Shown here: positions 27,295-36,325 of the stretch, in pieces | How positions within the stretch are numbered: the stretch's first letter is position 1 | How the letters are laid out: every line of letters starts with the position of its first letter | Assembly: GCA_000531095.1 (NCBI GenBank) | Contig: HG799465.1 | Location: 566,740 to 630,739, forward strand | DNA length: 64,000 bases | Direction of reading: 5' to 3' | Source of the DNA: Gemmata massiliana | GTDB lineage: Bacteria > Planctomycetota > Planctomycetia > Gemmatales > Gemmataceae | The notes under the pieces: generated by a model | Databases searched by the model: none | The model's input: the letters and a program-made list of their open reading frames with translations, nothing else | What the model was told of the DNA's origin: nothing | Position numbers and translations under genes: made by a program

Positions 27295-29115
27295 ATGTCT
27301 TTGCTGTTCCGCGCCGCGGTCGCGGCCGCCGTCATCGGCACGTTTGCCGCGTTTGTGCCCGCTTCGTCCGCCGCCGCTCCGGTCCCGCCGGATGGGGGGA
27401 AGGCTGTTACCTTCCCGTTCCCGGCGAAGGCCCCGATCGTTGTGCAGATCACGGGCGTCGGGGCCGCGCGCGAGCGCCTCTCCGCGCTGCTCAAGACCGC
27501 GTTCCCAGACGCCGCCCAGATCGACAAACAGATCGACGGCGCGCTGAAAGAACTCCTCGCCGACCGCAAGCTCACGGCCGTCCCCAAAGACGGCCGCGTG
27601 TACCTCGTCGTGAACAACATCGCGAGCCTGACCGAGAACAACGCGGCGATATCGGTGCTCGTACCGGTTACCTCTTACAAGGAGTTCCGCGCTACGTTCC
27701 TCACCGCCGACGAGCGGAAGACATTTGAAGAGGGCAAGGGCGTCGACGAGGTGAAACTGACCGTTGCGGGCGAAGAACACGCGGTCCACATGGTGGACCT
27801 AAAAGAATACGTCGCACTCTCGCCGGACAAGACGACCGCCGAGATCTACGCGACCAAGTTCACCCGGGCCAGTACCACGGCAATGCCCGTCGAACTCGCC
27901 AAATCGTTCGTCGGGTCCGATGTGGGGCTGTACGTCAACTTCGACGTCATTAACGAGGTGTACGGCGAGCAGATCCGGGGGTTCAAGGGGTTGATCGATT
28001 TCGGGTTCCAGCAGGCCCAGATGGGCGGCATGTTACCCGGCCTCGGCAAGAAGCAGCTCGAAGCCGTGAAGTCGATGGCCCACGGGTTGTTCCAGGCCGT
28101 CGGTGATTGCCGCGGGTTGGTGGTAGGGGTCGAGTTCCGCCCGGAGGGTCTGAACCTGCGCGTGCAGGCCCAATTCGCCGAGAACACCGAGAGCGTGAAG
28201 TTGCTGAAGGCCGAAATGCCCGGCGCGCTCGTGGACATTGGCAAACTCCCCGCGGGGCTGGCGCAGTACGGCGCCTCGAAGGTCGGCACGAAGTTCTCCG
28301 ACGCGGTGCGCGGGCTGAACCCGGAATTCGCGCCAGCGGACGACGACGCAAAGGGTAACGAGGCGATCGAAAAGCGCTGGGCCGAAATTGCCGCGGCCGG
28401 ACCGCAGGGCGAGGTGTCAGGGACAGCCGGCGCGGACTCGTCGATCACTATCACCAAGTACGCGGAATCGAAGAAGGCCGTGGACGCGCGGCTCGGGTGC
28501 TACGAGGCGATGGCCGCCGGCGGGCGCATTCACAGCGCCGTGCTGAAGGACGCCCCGAAGGTGAAGAAGGACGCGCGCAAGCACGCGGGCTTCACGTTTG
28601 CCGAGGTCCAACTCGCGTTCGATTTCGAGGCGACGGTGAAGGATCTCCCGGAAGGGGCGAAGGAAGTTACCCTGGAGCAACTCAAGCGGTCGGTACCCGA
28701 AAAGATGGCCCTCTGGATCGGCACCGATGGCAAAACCGTTGTGCAAGTGGTCGCGAAAGACTGGGCCACTGCGACCGCCGCGATCGACGGGTACCGCGAT
28801 AACAAGAAGCCGGTCGGCGAGACGGACGGGTTCAAGCTCACGCGCAAACAGCTCCCGACCGACGCCAGCGTGTTGACGATGATGGAAGTCGGCCCAGCGG
28901 TGACCGGGATGGTCGACTCGCTGCGTGCGTTGCAGGACACGATCCCGGGGTTCCCGCGGATCGGGAAGGTGCCGCCGGTGAGCGGCCCGCCCGCGTTCAT
29001 CGGTGTCGCGGTCACGCTCAAGGACGACACCGCGACCCTGAACGTGTTCGTCCCCGGGGCCGCGCTCGCCGCCGGGCGCAAGATCGTTTCCGGGTTGCTC
29101 ACGAACCTTGAATAA
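27295..29115 (+). CDS. Large secreted protein of unknown function
   Basis: The 606-residue product has a signal peptide (about residues 1-28, ending SSAAA) and no membrane helix afterwards. GAGG lies seven bases before the ATG. The body is mixed alpha/beta with repeated elements of the type YLVVNNIASLTENNAAISVLVPV near 110 and GLVVGVEFRPEGLNLRVQAQF near 280. The whole pattern resembles planctomycete exported proteins that have two similar halves. No catalytic motif is recognisable. It precedes a lipoprotein gene by 93 bases on the same strand. Confidence 0.8.
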   Translation: MSLLFRAAVAAAVIGTFAAFVPASSAAAPVPPDGGKAVTFPFPAKAPIVVQITGVGAARERLSALLKTAFPDAAQIDKQIDGALKELLADRKLTAVPKDGRVYLVVNNIASLTENNAAISVLVPVTSYKEFRATFLTADERKTFEEGKGVDEVKLTVAGEEHAVHMVDLKEYVALSPDKTTAEIYATKFTRASTTAMPVELAKSFVGSDVGLYVNFDVINEVYGEQIRGFKGLIDFGFQQAQMGGMLPGLGKKQLEAVKSMAHGLFQAVGDCRGLVVGVEFRPEGLNLRVQAQFAENTESVKLLKAEMPGALVDIGKLPAGLAQYGASKVGTKFSDAVRGLNPEFAPADDDAKGNEAIEKRWAEIAAAGPQGEVSGTAGADSSITITKYAESKKAVDARLGCYEAMAAGGRIHSAVLKDAPKVKKDARKHAGFTFAEVQLAFDFEATVKDLPEGAKEVTLEQLKRSVPEKMALWIGTDGKTVVQVVAKDWATATAAIDGYRDNKKPVGETDGFKLTRKQLPTDASVLTMMEVGPAVTGMVDSLRALQDTIPGFPRIGKVPPVSGPPAFIGVAVTLKDDTATLNVFVPGAALAAGRKIVSGLLTNLE

Positions 29116-29208
29116 TGTGTGCGCATTTCGCGAATCGAGTGGCGTCGGCATAAGATGATACGCGAAGTGGCGAACATTAAGTGCCAGCCACGTTAAGAAA
29201 GGACATCT

Positions 29209-29601
29209 ATGCCAACTCGATTCGTTCTCGCTGCATGCGCGTTCGGACTGTTCCTCGCGCCCGGGTGCGGTCCCGGGAAACTGGACAAGAGTTCGGTCAT
29301 CTCGCTCGACCCTGCGGAAACTAAAGCGATCGATTTGGACCCACAGCCGAAGCCGCAAAAGGTCACGATCGAGTTTTCGTCGTCCGAGGCCCCCGTGACC
29401 GTGCTCGTGTTCAAGGAAACGGACGCGAGTGGCGAGCCGGGCTTGGTCAACGCCGAGGTGAATAAAGCCAAAGCCCTCGCTTCTAAGCAGAGTAAGGGCG
29501 AAACGTTCGCCGTGGACGTGCCCGAGAACACGGCGATTCGAGTCGTTTTTATCGCGACTAAGAAAACCGATGTATCGGTCAAACTCAGCAACACGAAGTA
29601 G
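29209..29601 (+). CDS. Small lipoprotein
   Basis: The 130-residue protein has a lipoprotein signal ending LFLAPGC, so Cys near residue 20 is expected to be lipidated. AAAGGA precedes the ATG by five bases. The mature part is a single beta-rich domain (VTIEFSSSEAPVTVLVFKET and FAVDVPENTAIRVVFIATKK) that looks like a small immunoglobulin-like fold. It has no known family name to me. It probably sits in the cell envelope. Confidence 0.75.
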   Translation: MPTRFVLAACAFGLFLAPGCGPGKLDKSSVISLDPAETKAIDLDPQPKPQKVTIEFSSSEAPVTVLVFKETDASGEPGLVNAEVNKAKALASKQSKGETFAVDVPENTAIRVVFIATKKTDVSVKLSNTK

Positions 29602-29613
29602 TGGTCGCGGTGC

Positions 29614-31149
29614 TCAACTCGGGCGCTGGCCGTTCAGCCAGCGCTCGAACACGTCTTGCCCGCGCGCGTAATCTTTTACCCACTCCGGCCGCGGGTCCAC
29701 ACGATCGCGGAACCGAACCATTGCAGAAACTGCGTCGGCCGCGGTGTACGGCTCCGCGATGCCCTGTTGTTTGCGCAGGTGGCTCTCCAACCCGGCCAGC
29801 GCCGCGACCGCCGCGCCCAGCGCCGGGCCTTCGTCGGACACGAGCCGTTCGAGCGGGCGGTTCAGGGCGCTCGCGAGGATCTCGCACATCAACTGACTCT
29901 TCGCCATCCCGCCGGACACGGTGATCCGCGTCACGGTTTGCCCCGCTTGCTCGTGCTCGCGAACGGCGCGGGCGAGCAGGTACGCGAGCGCTTCCAAACA
30001 GGCCCGCACCTTGACCGCGCGGTTCTCGGTGTTCGCCGGGTGCCACTCGACACGCGGCGCTTCGACCCCCACCGACGGCTCGGACAGCAGGAACGGCAAC
30101 ACGGACATTCCGTTGCAAAGCGGCGGAACCTTTGCAGCCTCTTCGATCTTGAACCAGTCCTTCCCCGCGACTTCGTCGAGGAACTGGGCGCCGTTGGAGT
30201 AGCACCGCATCCAGAGGTACGGCCCCCAGTTGAGCTTCATCGCGTCGAGCGTGCCCGATTGCGGGAGCCGGGCGGACGACGAGTTCACGACCGCGGAGTT
30301 GCCGAGGATGATCGCGACTTGCCCGGCCTCGACCGCCCCTCCCCCGATCAGCCCGGCCGCTTGGTCGTCGAGCGTGGGGAACACGAGGGGACGGCAGTTA
30401 ACCGGAAGAGCGGCATCGAGTCCGGCCGAATCGGACAGCGGGCCAACGGGCTGGTTCATGTCGATGATGTCGGGCAGGCTGCCCCACGCGAGGTCGCGGT
30501 ACTCGGGCTTCGCGATAGCGTCGAGCATTTCCTTGCGCCACTGGTTCGTGCGCAGGTCCATGATGCCCGTAGACGCGGCCGACGAAACACTCGTAACGTC
30601 GAACCGACCCGTGAGGTAGCCGGCCGCGAGCGGGCCGTGCGGAATGACGCCATCGGTGCGCTTCCAGTCGGCTTCGCTGAGAGCGTGCTCGTCCTTTACC
30701 AAGTGCGAGAGCGAGTAGCGAACGGCCCACGGCCCGCCGGTCAGTTCTTTGGCCCGCTCCTGTCCGCCGAGGCGCTTCAAACCTTCCGCGTGGTACTGCG
30801 CGAGCGTCTGATCGTTCCAGCAGATCGCCCGACGGACCTGATTCCCGCGACTATCGATCCGCCCCGCGGTGTGGTGGGTGGCCGAGATTCCGCAGCCACC
30901 GGTACCCCAATCGGCTACCCGCGTGCCGAGCGCGCCCGCAATCGCGCGGGTCGCGGCGCGAGCCTGCCCTTCGAGCTGCATCAGGTTGAGTTCGGAGACG
31001 CCCCCCTCGGTCCACAGATCGGTTGGGAGCCGGACCTGGGCGACGGTGTTTCCGGAGAGGTCGAACGCGAGCGCCTTCACACCACCGGTGCTGAAATCGT
31101 AACCGACGATGATCGCGTTCGACGGAACGCAGCGCAGTGATTCGGGCAT
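29614..31149 (-). CDS. FGGY-family carbohydrate kinase, xylulokinase-like
   Basis: The 511-residue protein has the FGGY layout: the N-terminal phosphate loop GYDFSTGGVKALAFD, GTGGCGISATHHT near 85, DDQAAGLIGGGAVEAGQVAIILGNS near 280, and the late adenine-binding VSGGMAKSQLMCEIL and DEGPALGAAVAAL. These enzymes phosphorylate a sugar such as xylulose with ATP. The substrate is not certain. The start at 31149 is preferred (GGAG ten bases upstream, glycine-rich loop close to the N-terminus); an extension to 31188 would use GTG. It is convergent with the lipoprotein gene. Confidence 0.88.
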   Translation of the reverse strand: MPESLRCVPSNAIIVGYDFSTGGVKALAFDLSGNTVAQVRLPTDLWTEGGVSELNLMQLEGQARAATRAIAGALGTRVADWGTGGCGISATHHTAGRIDSRGNQVRRAICWNDQTLAQYHAEGLKRLGGQERAKELTGGPWAVRYSLSHLVKDEHALSEADWKRTDGVIPHGPLAAGYLTGRFDVTSVSSAASTGIMDLRTNQWRKEMLDAIAKPEYRDLAWGSLPDIIDMNQPVGPLSDSAGLDAALPVNCRPLVFPTLDDQAAGLIGGGAVEAGQVAIILGNSAVVNSSSARLPQSGTLDAMKLNWGPYLWMRCYSNGAQFLDEVAGKDWFKIEEAAKVPPLCNGMSVLPFLLSEPSVGVEAPRVEWHPANTENRAVKVRACLEALAYLLARAVREHEQAGQTVTRITVSGGMAKSQLMCEILASALNRPLERLVSDEGPALGAAVAALAGLESHLRKQQGIAEPYTAADAVSAMVRFRDRVDPRPEWVKDYARGQDVFERWLNGQRPS

Positions 31150-31203
31150 GTCAGAGAGGCTCCGGCGTGGAGAAACGGGGTGCGTCACCAGTAGAGTAGC
31201 GAC

Positions 31204-31710
31204 TTACACCCATCCCCTCGAACGGTATTCCTCCGGTACATCGGGTGGGAGAGGTGGCGGTGCATTCCGGGCGACGCACGCGACAGCCGCGCGCACTTTG
31301 TCCGCCCAGTCGGGATCGTCCGGCAGGACGACGCAGACGTTCCGGTCGAAGCGGTTCTCGGCCCAAACGCCCCAGCTATCGTCGACGTGCAAATGAATCC
31401 CGAACCGACCCGGGCTCTTGCTCGGTCCGCGGCGCCCGAAGGCGCGCTCGTGGCGGTCCTGGTTGATGACGCGCCCGACCCGCGTGCCGTAGCACCAGAG
31501 CCACCACGAAACCGTCCGCGGGTTCCGATAAGACGTGGTGTAAACCCAGATCTCGTGGTCTTTTACGAGTTCGCAGAGCAAGTCCGCTGCCCCGAGCCGG
31601 AGCGGTTCGTGGACCCACGGGCGCAGCCACCAGCGCACGCGGCTCGGTTCGTGCTTCGCGCCGGCCTGGTAGCAGATGAGCGTATCGTCGAGGTCGAACG
31701 AGATCCGCAT
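31204..31710 (-). CDS. HAD-superfamily phosphatase-like protein
   Basis: The 168-residue protein carries three HAD motifs: FDLDDTL at residues 5-11 (nucleophile Asp6, acid Asp8), VYTTS near 56, and the acidic HVDDS near 109. There is no cap domain of note. Members hydrolyse phosphate esters; the substrate is unknown. It is cytoplasmic and lies 54 bases upstream of the FGGY kinase start on the same strand, so the two could be co-transcribed and act on the same sugar phosphates, which is inference. Confidence 0.82.
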   Translation of the reverse strand: MRISFDLDDTLICYQAGAKHEPSRVRWWLRPWVHEPLRLGAADLLCELVKDHEIWVYTTSYRNPRTVSWWLWCYGTRVGRVINQDRHERAFGRRGPSKSPGRFGIHLHVDDSWGVWAENRFDRNVCVVLPDDPDWADKVRAAVACVARNAPPPLPPDVPEEYRSRGWV

Positions 31711-31945
31711 ATCCGCGTTACGCGGCGCGGGCGGACACAGTTCAGTGTGGTCCGAAGTACCGAGCCGATCAAGAGATCAAAGTCAAGGAGCCGGCGGTAC
31801 CGGGTGAAGGTGAAATGAAGATCGAGATTCTGGTTCTGCCGCGTTTGCGTATTCGGCGATCGCGTTCTATCTTCTCTCAGCGAACGGTCGGGTGCGTTTT
31901 GGGTGCCCGATCGGGGGCGTGCGTCGGCGCGTTCCGCGCGCCACA

Positions 31946-32051
31946 CCTTTCATCCTCGAAAGGGCTAACCCGCCGCGAGGCGGGGGCGCAAAGCCACGGG
32001 CCTGCGGGGTACCCCACCAAACCACCCGCAGGTCGCCTGGTTGCCGAAGGG
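31946..32051 (+). ncRNA. Cyclic di-GMP-I (GEMM-I) riboswitch-like aptamer, orphan
   Basis: The core matches the GEMM-I consensus in order: AGGGCTAACC (31961-31970), a P2 stem CCCGCC/GGCGGG with a GCGA tetraloop (31969-31984), GCAAAGCCACGGGCC (31988-32002), a P3 stem CCTGCGGG/CCCGCAGG, then GGTTGCCGAAGG (32039-32050). An outer P1 stem can form between 31946-31951 and 32046-32051. Two normally conserved bases differ (GGGCTAACC for GGGCAAACC, and G for the A before CGCAAAGCC), so ligand choice is uncertain. No coding gene follows on the plus strand before the oppositely oriented gene ending at 32227. Confidence 0.72.
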
Positions 32052-32226
32052 CTTGGCGGTGAAAACCTGTCCATCCCTGGGCCACGGGTCGGGTCACACC
32101 GGCCGGCGGCCTCCGCGTCGCGGAACACGGCTTATAAACCGGTGCCGACGCACACCCCGCTATTTCAGAAACGCACGTCGGATCTGAGCATCAATACACA
32201 GTAAGAATCGAACCACACGTCTCACT
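32052..32226. other. Short region after the riboswitch, no gene seen
   Basis: About 175 bases separate the aptamer from the 3' end of the HEAT-repeat gene. No open frame with coding character and no clear terminator hairpin with a T-run was found here. Confidence 0.5.
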
Positions 32227-33762
32227 TCAATCGCCACTACCACCAATCGCGCGGGCTACCGCGACGCGCACGTGCAAATTGTCCGCGTCGCGTAATTGAG
32301 GCGCCTCCGCAACCGTCAGCTCGAAATCAGCGACGGCATCGAGAATCGCAATGTGAACCCCCCAGGTCACCGCCGGAGGTTGGGCCAGTAGCGTTGTCAG
32401 TTGCTTCACTTCATCTATAGCAGCCAAGCCCGCAAGTTCGCGAACCGCCGATACCCGTAGGCGCTCGACTCGGGTCGCATCAGTGGCGATGGAGAGGAGT
32501 TTCGGGATCGCGTCACGCCGATCGGCGTGGGCTGCGAACGTGGAAAGCGTTTCGGAAGCGTGAATTCCGAACGTCTTCGGCCGGTGCAAGTGGTCCCACG
32601 CAACGGCCGCGATACGCGGGTCTTGTGGGAGTCGCTCGAGGCAGTACATCGCAGACCTTCGGACTCCGGCGTCGGAGTCACTCAACAATTCCAGCAACGC
32701 ACTTGCGTCGGACCATTCCTGAAACGGGGTGGTTCCCCGTTGGCGGATTAATGGATCGGGGTGATTGAGCAGAACAGGTCGGAGTCGACTGCGATCAGCG
32801 ACAGGATAGTGCTTCCATTTAGGCGCCCACAACTGCTCCTCGATCACCTTGGGGGAGGTGTCCGGATCGAGTAGCAGGCGCAGGATATCGGGTAAAGCGA
32901 GTGGTCGTGTTTCCTGAACCGCGGACGGTTTGCACGGCGCTTCAGCGGGCGGAGCCAATTCCTCGGCGGTGAAGGCCAAAAGATCCCGGACGGGTGTGAG
33001 CCACCGGCGCACGTGTGCGGCCACTTTCGGGCTATCGTCACGAGCGTGGAGCAAACAGTCGTAGCGGATCTCGTTTAGGCTCCGGCGGGCGGTGTCACGT
33101 ATTTGCTCCGCCGGGTGATCGAGTAGCCCGTGTAGGCAACGGATGACGCGCACGGACGGATAATACTGGAGAGTAGCAGCGGCCTCGGTCGCTACCGCTT
33201 TAACGAGATCGCCCGTTGCCGCTACTAACGCACTCTCGGCCGCCACCGGTTCGTCCCAATACAGGAGCGCTGCAGTAGCTTCTCTTACCGTCGGGTCCGG
33301 GTCCGTCAGCGCGGCCACTTTTAGTCGCAAATCGGCCGGGTTATCGAAGAAAAACGTCATTCGACCGAGCGCGGCCGCGCGGAGTGGATCATTCGGATCG
33401 GTGGCCACTCGCCGCAAGATGTCCGGACACGTGCCCGCGCCCATACGAAGGAGAGCGTGACGTCGGAGAACCGGATCGCTCGTGGCCCACCAGCCCCGCA
33501 CGGTTTCTTCCGACCAACCCACGTCGAGGTACTGCATGTCTCGCAGGACCGTTCCGGCCGCTTCGCGGATCTCGGTCGGACGCGAGGTATCAGCCAGTAC
33601 CCGTTCGAGAATCGGGACGATCCTCCGGTCCGATACGGCTTCCAGCGCCGGGACGAGGTCGTCCAATTCCTCAGTGGGCAACTCGGGATCGAGGAACCGG
33701 TCGAGCAGTCGGAACGTCCACCGGCGGTCGGCGGATTCGGTAATGGTGTCGTAGGGGATCAT
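32227..33762 (-). CDS. HEAT-repeat protein
   Basis: The product is 511 residues, almost wholly alpha-helical, with repeated helix pairs typical of HEAT repeats (LVPALEAVSDRRIVPILERV, DPVLRRHALLRMGAG, DPDPTVREATAALLYWDE, DSDAGVRRSAMYCLERLP). There is no signal peptide or membrane segment, so it is cytoplasmic. Such solenoids scaffold protein or nucleic-acid interactions. It is transcribed towards the orphan riboswitch, whose plus-strand transcript could run antisense into it. The specific role is unknown. Confidence 0.8.
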   Translation of the reverse strand: MIPYDTITESADRRWTFRLLDRFLDPELPTEELDDLVPALEAVSDRRIVPILERVLADTSRPTEIREAAGTVLRDMQYLDVGWSEETVRGWWATSDPVLRRHALLRMGAGTCPDILRRVATDPNDPLRAAALGRMTFFFDNPADLRLKVAALTDPDPTVREATAALLYWDEPVAAESALVAATGDLVKAVATEAAATLQYYPSVRVIRCLHGLLDHPAEQIRDTARRSLNEIRYDCLLHARDDSPKVAAHVRRWLTPVRDLLAFTAEELAPPAEAPCKPSAVQETRPLALPDILRLLLDPDTSPKVIEEQLWAPKWKHYPVADRSRLRPVLLNHPDPLIRQRGTTPFQEWSDASALLELLSDSDAGVRRSAMYCLERLPQDPRIAAVAWDHLHRPKTFGIHASETLSTFAAHADRRDAIPKLLSIATDATRVERLRVSAVRELAGLAAIDEVKQLTTLLAQPPAVTWGVHIAILDAVADFELTVAEAPQLRDADNLHVRVAVARAIGGSGD

Positions 33763-33868
33763 GCAAACAGCATTGCGGATGCCGAGCGATCGATCAACCC
33801 TTTTACAGTCGTGTTGGGCAGGACATTTTCCGGTAAAATGATCTCATCTCTACACCGGAGGCGAATCC

Positions 33869-34141
33869 GTGCCCAAGCACATCCGCTGCGCCTGTCGGGG
33901 CGAGCCGGACTGTCGGCTCTGTTTCGGGAGAAAGTTCTACGAGTACGAGCCCGGCCCGCGCGGGTGGATGCCGTTCGTTTGCCCCACCTGCTCGGGGACG
34001 CGCGAAGTGACCGTGGAGGGCGCGGTAGAGACGTGCTTCACCTGTGCCGGTACGGGCGCGGTGGACCCGGCCAACCCGCCGCGCGACGACAGCCCGCGCG
34101 GGCTGATCCGCAACCTCTGGCGCATCTTCTTCGGCGGGTGA
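33869..34141 (+). CDS. Small DnaJ-type zinc-finger-like protein
   Basis: The 90-residue protein has cysteine motifs like those of the DnaJ central domain: CACRGEPDCRLCFGRKF near residue 7, CPTCSGTREV near 43 and CFTCAGTG near 60. The pairs CxxC-x-G could hold two zinc ions. The C-terminus is basic and amphipathic (GLIRNLWRIFFGG). There is no J domain. It might bind unfolded protein or act as an accessory factor, but this is inference. It is convergent with the TolC-like gene. Confidence 0.75.
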   Translation: MPKHIRCACRGEPDCRLCFGRKFYEYEPGPRGWMPFVCPTCSGTREVTVEGAVETCFTCAGTGAVDPANPPRDDSPRGLIRNLWRIFFGG

Positions 34142-34171
34142 AAGCCAGCCGCCGAGAAACCAAAGCGCGTG

Positions 34172-35632
34172 TTACGGCGCCTTGTCTTTTTTGGCCGGCG
34201 ACGGAGCGGGCGGCATGGTGGGGCCGGGAGGCGGTCCGGGCCACCAGTCTTCCAGGAGTAACCCGGACAGTTCGGCCGCAGCGCGCCACGCCTCGCCGAG
34301 CGCGCGGTTGGCTTCCAGTTGTGCCTCGGCCAGCGCGCGCTGGGCCTGAATGACCTTCAGATACTCGAACTGTCCGCCCTTAAATGCGGCTAGCGACAGT
34401 CTGTACGTTTCTTCCGCGCGCGGGATCAGATCCTTCTGGTACACCGCGGCTCGGGCGCGAGCCGCCGCGTAACTCTGGTACGCGGTCGCGACGCGAGCGG
34501 CCAACTCGTTTTCGACCTGCCCGACCGACTGAATCGCCATACCGAGTTCGGCCTTCGCAGCCTGGATGTTCCCCTGATTGCGGTTCCACACCGGCACGGG
34601 CATCGCGATCCCGACCGCGCCGTCGTAAGACTTGTTCTCGAACTGCCGCACGAAGCCGGTGTAGACCGACACGTTCGGGATCGGTTCCGCTTCGGCCCGG
34701 GCCACGGCCGCCCGCGCGCGCTCGATTCCGACGTGCGCAGAACGTACCTGCGGGTGGTACGCCAACACCGCTTCGCGCACCACATCGGCCTCGTACTCGG
34801 GTAGCCCCTCGAACGTGCCCGTAACGCTCGCGGGTATCGTCGCATGCGCGCCCGCAACCGCCGCCAGGCGCCGGTACACGCCGGGCAGTTCCCGCTTCAC
34901 CGACTGGAGTTCGGCCCGGAACCGCTCGCGCTCGATCTCCAGTTGGACGTAGTCGAGGCGCGCGAGCTGGCTCGCGTCGAGCAGCGTCTTCCCGTTGGAA
35001 ACGGCCTCGTCCGCGAGTTTGGCCAGGTGATCGAGGATCTCGGCGCGTTTTTGAAGCGCGAGGGCTTCATAAAACGCGGACCGGACCGAACCGGCGATCG
35101 CGTACCGCTCGGCGACCAGTTCGAGCGTCGCCTGATCGATTTCCCGCGCCGCGACCGCCTGCGCGAGTGTGAGCTTTTTGCCCGTCACGATCGTCTGCGT
35201 GAGTTTCGGAGCGGTAAGGATACCGAGGCGGTCGCTACTGGACCGGTCGCCGATTTCGTCCCAGTTAACCGCGACTTCGGGGTTCGGGTACAGCCCCGCC
35301 TGAACGTGTCGCCCGCGCGCCGCGTCGATAGCGAGATTAGCCCGCGCGAGGCGCGGGTTCCGTTCGACCGCCAGCCGAACGAAATCATCGACCCCGGTGG
35401 GAGCGGCGGCGACAGGCTGATCGGAACCCGATGGCGGTGCAGGCTTCTGGTACGCCGCTTGTTGGATCGGCCCCGCGGGGACCGGTCGCGTTGCGGTCGC
35501 ACGCGGTCCCGGCACAGGCGCGGTGAGCGGCGACCGCGTCTCGGGTGTCGTGCAGCCACAAGCAAGAGCCGCCAACCCGCCGGTCCACACGAGTGACCGT
35601 TTCGGTAGTTCTCGGAGCCTGAATACCCACAT
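34172..35632 (-). CDS. TolC/CzcC-like outer-membrane efflux lipoprotein
   Basis: The 486-residue product has a lipoprotein-type leader ending LAALACGC and a Pro-rich linker. Two outer-membrane efflux repeats follow: helices such as VERNPRLARANLAIDAARG near 90 and AYHPQVRSAHVGIERARAAV near 300, with AMPVPVWNRNQGNIQAAKAELG near 365 typical of the CzcC group. It should form the trimeric exit duct for an RND pump. The start follows GGAGG at seven bases. The adaptor and pump genes are 25 kb away (4813-9803), so the efflux set appears split. A small Cys/His-rich gene lies 63 bases upstream. Confidence 0.9.
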   Translation of the reverse strand: MWVFRLRELPKRSLVWTGGLAALACGCTTPETRSPLTAPVPGPRATATRPVPAGPIQQAAYQKPAPPSGSDQPVAAAPTGVDDFVRLAVERNPRLARANLAIDAARGRHVQAGLYPNPEVAVNWDEIGDRSSSDRLGILTAPKLTQTIVTGKKLTLAQAVAAREIDQATLELVAERYAIAGSVRSAFYEALALQKRAEILDHLAKLADEAVSNGKTLLDASQLARLDYVQLEIERERFRAELQSVKRELPGVYRRLAAVAGAHATIPASVTGTFEGLPEYEADVVREAVLAYHPQVRSAHVGIERARAAVARAEAEPIPNVSVYTGFVRQFENKSYDGAVGIAMPVPVWNRNQGNIQAAKAELGMAIQSVGQVENELAARVATAYQSYAAARARAAVYQKDLIPRAEETYRLSLAAFKGGQFEYLKVIQAQRALAEAQLEANRALGEAWRAAAELSGLLLEDWWPGPPPGPTMPPAPSPAKKDKAP

Positions 35633-35695
35633 GACGAACCCTCCGCGTGTCCCCAGCAGAGATTGATCCACCCTCAATTCGTGAGTGAGAACCAA

Positions 35696-36148
35696 CTAAC
35701 AGCGGAAGGAATGAGCGTACCGCAAAGCATCCCGCCCGATGCGTGAAGTGGAGGCGGAAAACGAAAAGGTTACACCAACTAGAGGCGCAACGACAAAGGC
35801 GCGTTCATCGGAAACCGGCGAATCAATGCTCTGGTCGCCGTGACCGTGATCCGAACGCGGCTGCGATCCGGCTACGACGGCCGCGTTCCCCATCGTGTGG
35901 TGGTCACACGGTTCACCGGGCGATTCGGACGGCGAAGACGGCTCTTGCGCGTGCTCGTCTGAGTGGTTCGGGGCGTTCGCGTGAGATGCGCGGCAGCACT
36001 TGCACTTTAGCTTGACCGGAGCAGAAGCAACCGGCGCGCTGTGTTCCTTCACGAAGCAGCACGGACACAGACCGGCCCCGGTGACCATCCCGGTCACCAA
36101 GAAAGCCGCCGTCAGCACCCACGCGACGATCGCTCGGAACATTGCCAT
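35696..36148 (-). CDS. Small secreted Cys/His-rich protein beside the TolC-like gene
   Basis: The 150-residue protein has a hydrophobic leader (about residues 1-26) followed by LCPCCFVKEH, then LKCKCCRASH, a polar linker and CDHHTMGN and SDHGHGDQS. The clustered Cys and His suggest metal or redox binding. It precedes the TolC/CzcC-like gene by 63 bases on the same strand and is probably co-transcribed. Its plan (leader, Cys cluster, His stretch, aromatic end) resembles the protein at 4238 that precedes the CzcB-like gene. No named family is recognised. Confidence 0.65.
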   Translation of the reverse strand: MAMFRAIVAWVLTAAFLVTGMVTGAGLCPCCFVKEHSAPVASAPVKLKCKCCRASHANAPNHSDEHAQEPSSPSESPGEPCDHHTMGNAAVVAGSQPRSDHGHGDQSIDSPVSDERAFVVAPLVGVTFSFSASTSRIGRDALRYAHSFRC

Positions 36149-36235
36149 TCGCCCAAATGGTGGCGCTGGGGCACGCGGCCCGCATAACCGCTACATTCAT
36201 CGGCCGTCAAGAGTGACGAACTTCATACGACTTCC

Positions 36236-36263
36236 AGCCCGGGGTTGAAACCCCGGGTGTGGA
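36236..36263. repeat. Palindromic repeat, copy 1 (upstream of the CNNM gene)
   Basis: A short palindrome (CCCGGGGT-TGAA-ACCCCGGG) followed by TGTGGAC. The same unit in the opposite orientation lies at 37892-37920, so the two flank the CNNM/CBS gene. Confidence 0.7.
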
Positions 36264-36325
36264 CTCGGAAGCGCGCCGGCGTCGGGTCGGTGGCCAATTG
36301 ACCGCAAAAACCGATACTAAACAGC

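Noticed and set aside
29656..31140. 494-codon plus-strand frame opposite the FGGY kinase
   Set aside because: It is a shadow frame; the kinase motifs on the minus strand are decisive.
31815..32204. Small plus-strand frame around the riboswitch as its target gene
   Set aside because: The aptamer lies inside the frame and composition is not coding-like.
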